DNA of 64,000 nucleotides from an uncultured Sphingopyxis sp. (lineage in GTDB: Bacteria > Pseudomonadota > Alphaproteobacteria > Sphingomonadales > Sphingomonadaceae), in NCBI RefSeq assembly GCF_900078365.1, contig NZ_LT598653.1, positions 3,605,501 through 3,669,500 of the forward strand, read 5' to 3'. The notes under the pieces were generated by a model. The model saw only the letters and a list, made by a program, of their open reading frames with translations. It was not told where the DNA came from and made no database searches. Shown in pieces: positions 61,835-64,000 of the stretch (positions within the stretch are counted from its first letter, which is position 1; the number at the start of each line of letters is the position of its first letter). The position numbers were made by a program, and so were the translations under genes.

Positions 61835-63037
61835 ATGACTCACGGCTTCGACACCACACGGCTCGACCGCATTCCCGCTTTCCTCAAGGCCAAATATGTC
61901 GAAACCGGCCGCCTGCCGCACGCGGCGACGCTCGTGTCGCGGCGCGGCGAGATCGCGCACCGGTCGATCATCGGCGAAGCGCGGCCGGGCGAAGCGCTGA
62001 AGGAAGATGCGATCTTCCGCATCGCGAGCATGACCAAGCCGGTCACCAGCATCGCCTTCATGATGCTGGTCGAGGAAGGCAAGGTCGCGCTGTCCGACCC
62101 GCTGGTCAAATTCTGCCCCGAGTTCAAGGACACCGGCGTCTTCGTCGCGGGCGGCGGCAACGTCCCCTTCCTGACGCGGCCGCCGACGCAGCCGATCCGC
62201 ATGGTCGACCTGCTGCGCCACACCGCCGGCCTGACCTATGGCTTTCAGGAGCGCACGCCGGTCGACGCGGCGTACCGCAAGGCGCGGATCGACGATTTCG
62301 ACGCCGATTATACGATGGACAGTTTCATCGCCGACCTCGCGAAAATCCCGCTGCAGTTCGACCCCGGCGCGCACTGGAATTATTCGATGGCGACCGACGT
62401 GCTCGGCGCGGTGATCGAGCGGATCGCGGGCAAGCCGTTCGGCGAAGTGTTGCAGGAACGCATCTTTGGCCCGCTCGGCATGGTCGACACGGGCTTCAAG
62501 GTGCCCGCCGAGCAGCAGCACCGGCTGACCGACGCCTATGCCTTTCACCCCCGAGACAAGATGCAGGGTTTCGACGAAGGCGCGCGCAGCCGCTGGGCGA
62601 AGGAGCGCAGCTTTCATTCGGGCGGCGGCGGGCTCGCCTCGACACTCGACGATTATCACCGCTTCTGCCTGATGCTGCTCGGCGGCGGCAAATTGGGCGA
62701 TGTGCGGATCATCAGCCGCAAGACGCTCGATCTGATGACCTCGAACCATCTTCCCGGCGGCGGCGATTTGACCCAGCACAGCGTCGGCATTTTTTCCGAG
62801 GACGAAAATGCCGGGGTCGGCTTCGGACTCGGCTTCGCGGTCACGCTCGACCCGGCGCGTGCGGGCATTCCCGGCTCGGCGGGCGACTTTTACTGGGGCG
62901 GCATGTTCTCGACCGGTTTCTTCGTCGATCCGGTCGAAGATATCTGCATGGTCTTCATGACCCAGCTCATGCCCTCTTCCACCTATCCCGTGCGGCGCGA
63001 GGTCAAGACGCTTGTCCACGCCGCGCTCGACGATTGA
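61835..63037 (+). CDS. Serine hydrolase of the beta-lactamase/family VIII esterase type
   Basis: 400 residues. SMTK (SxxK nucleophile) follows EDAIFRIA; WNYSMATDVLGAVI gives the Tyr of the second motif; WGG in DFYWGGMFS stands at the third motif, as in EstB-type esterases rather than in true class C beta-lactamases. There is no signal peptide, so it is probably a cytosolic esterase or lactonase. In an acyl-CoA cluster a lactonase opening a gamma-lactone to a 4-hydroxy acid would fit, but this is a guess. Confidence 0.87.
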   Translation: MTHGFDTTRLDRIPAFLKAKYVETGRLPHAATLVSRRGEIAHRSIIGEARPGEALKEDAIFRIASMTKPVTSIAFMMLVEEGKVALSDPLVKFCPEFKDTGVFVAGGGNVPFLTRPPTQPIRMVDLLRHTAGLTYGFQERTPVDAAYRKARIDDFDADYTMDSFIADLAKIPLQFDPGAHWNYSMATDVLGAVIERIAGKPFGEVLQERIFGPLGMVDTGFKVPAEQQHRLTDAYAFHPRDKMQGFDEGARSRWAKERSFHSGGGGLASTLDDYHRFCLMLLGGGKLGDVRIISRKTLDLMTSNHLPGGGDLTQHSVGIFSEDENAGVGFGLGFAVTLDPARAGIPGSAGDFYWGGMFSTGFFVDPVEDICMVFMTQLMPSSTYPVRREVKTLVHAALDD

Positions 63038-63110
63038 AATGCAACACCACCTTCCGTTCGTGGCTCGACCAAGCTCGGCGCGAACGGCTATTGATTGAAG
63101 GAGTTCTCCC

Positions 63111-64000
63111 ATGTCCGAAGACACCCCGATTTCCGTCACGATGGAAAAGGACGGCGAAGTCGCCGTCATCATCGTCAACAATCCGCCCGTCAACGCGCTG
63201 AGCTGGCACGTCCGGCAGGGCCTCGAAGACAATTTCAAGGCCGCGCTCGCCGACGACGGCGTCAAGGCGATCGTGCTGCGCTGCGCCGGCGCGACCTTCA
63301 TCGCGGGCGCCGACATCAGCGAGTTCGGCAAGCCGCCGCGCGGGCCCGATTTCAACGCGGTGCTGAACAGCATCGAAGCGGCGTCGAAGCCCGTCGTCGC
63401 CGCGATCCACGGCACCGCGCTCGGCGGCGGGCTCGAGACCGCGCTCGTCTGCCATTATCGCATTGCGGTGCCCTCGGCGAAGCTCGGGGTGCCCGAGGTG
63501 AAGCTCGGCCTGCTGCCCGGCGCGGGCGGCACGCAACGCCTGCCCCGCGTCGTCGGCGTCGAAGCCGCGGCGACGATGACCTCGACCGGCGATCCGCTGC
63601 CCGCCGCCAAGGCGAAGGAACTCGGCCTCGTCGACGAACTCGCGGGCGAAGACAGCCTCGCCGCCGATGCGATCGCCTTCGCCCGCGCGAAGATCGCCGA
63701 CGGCCCGCGTCCGACGCGCGCACGCGAAGTGTTCGGCGATGTCGGTGTGATCGAACAGCTCAAGGCCAAGAACGCCAAACGCTGGCGCGGGTTCGAGGCG
63801 CCTTACGCCAACCTCGCCTGCGTCGAGGCGGCGACGCGCCTGCCCTTCGACGAGGGGCTCGCCTTCGAGCGCGAGCAGTTCATGAAGCTGATGTTCGGCA
63901 GCCAGTCGGCGGCGCAGCGCCACATCTTCTTCGCCGAGCGCCAGGCCGCGAAGATCGACGGCCTGCCCAAGGATACCGCGCTGCGCGACATCAAAAAGGT
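63111..64000 (+). CDS. FadB-like enoyl-CoA hydratase/3-hydroxyacyl-CoA dehydrogenase, 5' part
   Basis: Start ATG at 63111 with AAGGAG eight bases upstream; the frame is open to the window end, so about 296 residues are seen. The crotonase domain has GATFIAGADISEF, GTALGGGLETALVCHYRIA and KLGLLPGAGGTQRLPR with the two oxyanion loops and the catalytic Glu region. The segment after it (FMKLMFGSQSAAQRHIFFAER) is the linker typical of multifunctional FadB/FadJ-type proteins before the 3-hydroxyacyl-CoA dehydrogenase domain. It would complete the oxidation of the cluster's acyl-CoA products. Confidence 0.9.
   Translation, partial: MSEDTPISVTMEKDGEVAVIIVNNPPVNALSWHVRQGLEDNFKAALADDGVKAIVLRCAGATFIAGADISEFGKPPRGPDFNAVLNSIEAASKPVVAAIHGTALGGGLETALVCHYRIAVPSAKLGVPEVKLGLLPGAGGTQRLPRVVGVEAAATMTSTGDPLPAAKAKELGLVDELAGEDSLAADAIAFARAKIADGPRPTRAREVFGDVGVIEQLKAKNAKRWRGFEAPYANLACVEAATRLPFDEGLAFEREQFMKLMFGSQSAAQRHIFFAERQAAKIDGLPKDTALRDIKK

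Noticed and set aside
61835..63037. Class C beta-lactamase
   Set aside because: There is no signal peptide, and YSM and WGG replace the YxN and KTG motifs, which points to an esterase-type enzyme.

Overview
The window is a GC-rich alphaproteobacterial chromosome segment that looks like a member of the Sphingomonadaceae, most likely Sphingopyxis or a close relative. The evidence is gene content (DUF2093, twin-transmembrane/HIG1 protein, ergothioneine egtBD, a large TonB-dependent receptor, many acyl-CoA genes), dense divergent and overlapping gene packing, and several families of GC-rich palindromic intergenic repeats. No rRNA, tRNA, CRISPR array, prophage or transposase was seen.

Layout. 0-6 kb: penicillin-binding protein 1C (frame broken), an APC amino-acid permease with a strong terminator, and a Bcr/CflA-type efflux pump (frame broken), separated by repeats. 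6.5-12.1 kb (minus strand): penicillin/AHL-acylase-type Ntn hydrolase, M16 metallopeptidase with a 32-residue internal insertion, and a small beta-rich protein, ending in a terminator. 12.2-16.5 kb: secreted M17 aminopeptidase, then clpB behind a palindromic promoter region. 16.5-23.1 kb: two tandem secreted Cys-pair proteins, a TPR-aspartyl beta-hydroxylase-like oxygenase divergent from a sulfotransferase-like protein, and a TonB-dependent receptor. 23.4-27.6 kb: M23 lipoprotein with DUF2093, xseA (frame broken) and purD sharing overlapping divergent start codons. 27.8-36.6 kb: HHH membrane protein, hydrolase, HTH protein, CNNM/CBS protein, OmpA lipoprotein, and the overlapping operon VUT-argB-yggT-folD-lipoprotein-marC. 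36.7-46.1 kb: CNT nucleoside transporter, crystallin-fold and MliC-like envelope proteins, methyltransferase plus 3-hydroxybutyryl-CoA dehydrogenase, egtB-egtD, gluQ-HIG1-pduO, HNH protein. 46.4-50.3 kb: YbaY-like lipoprotein, PEP carboxylase, lipoprotein.

50.4-64 kb is an acyl-CoA catabolic cluster: three minus-strand genes (SDR and two paired acyl-CoA dehydrogenases, one lacking the catalytic Glu) face a long plus-strand series (SDR, GPH-family symporter, ACAD10/11-like dehydrogenase, Zn alcohol dehydrogenase, ACAD10/11-type APH kinase, two SDRs, family VIII esterase/beta-lactamase fold, and the start of a FadB-like multifunctional protein). The separate ACAD11-like dehydrogenase and ACAD11-like kinase suggest a route for 4-hydroxyacyl-CoA degradation through a phosphorylated intermediate, as in LvaA/LvaC and mammalian ACAD10/11. 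Two MerR/LiuR-like palindromes sit at promoters of this cluster.

Four genes in the first 26 kb carry coding lesions. Three are insertions bounded by exact 20-22 bp direct repeats; these may be real mutations or assembly joins and should be checked against reads before any loss of function is claimed.
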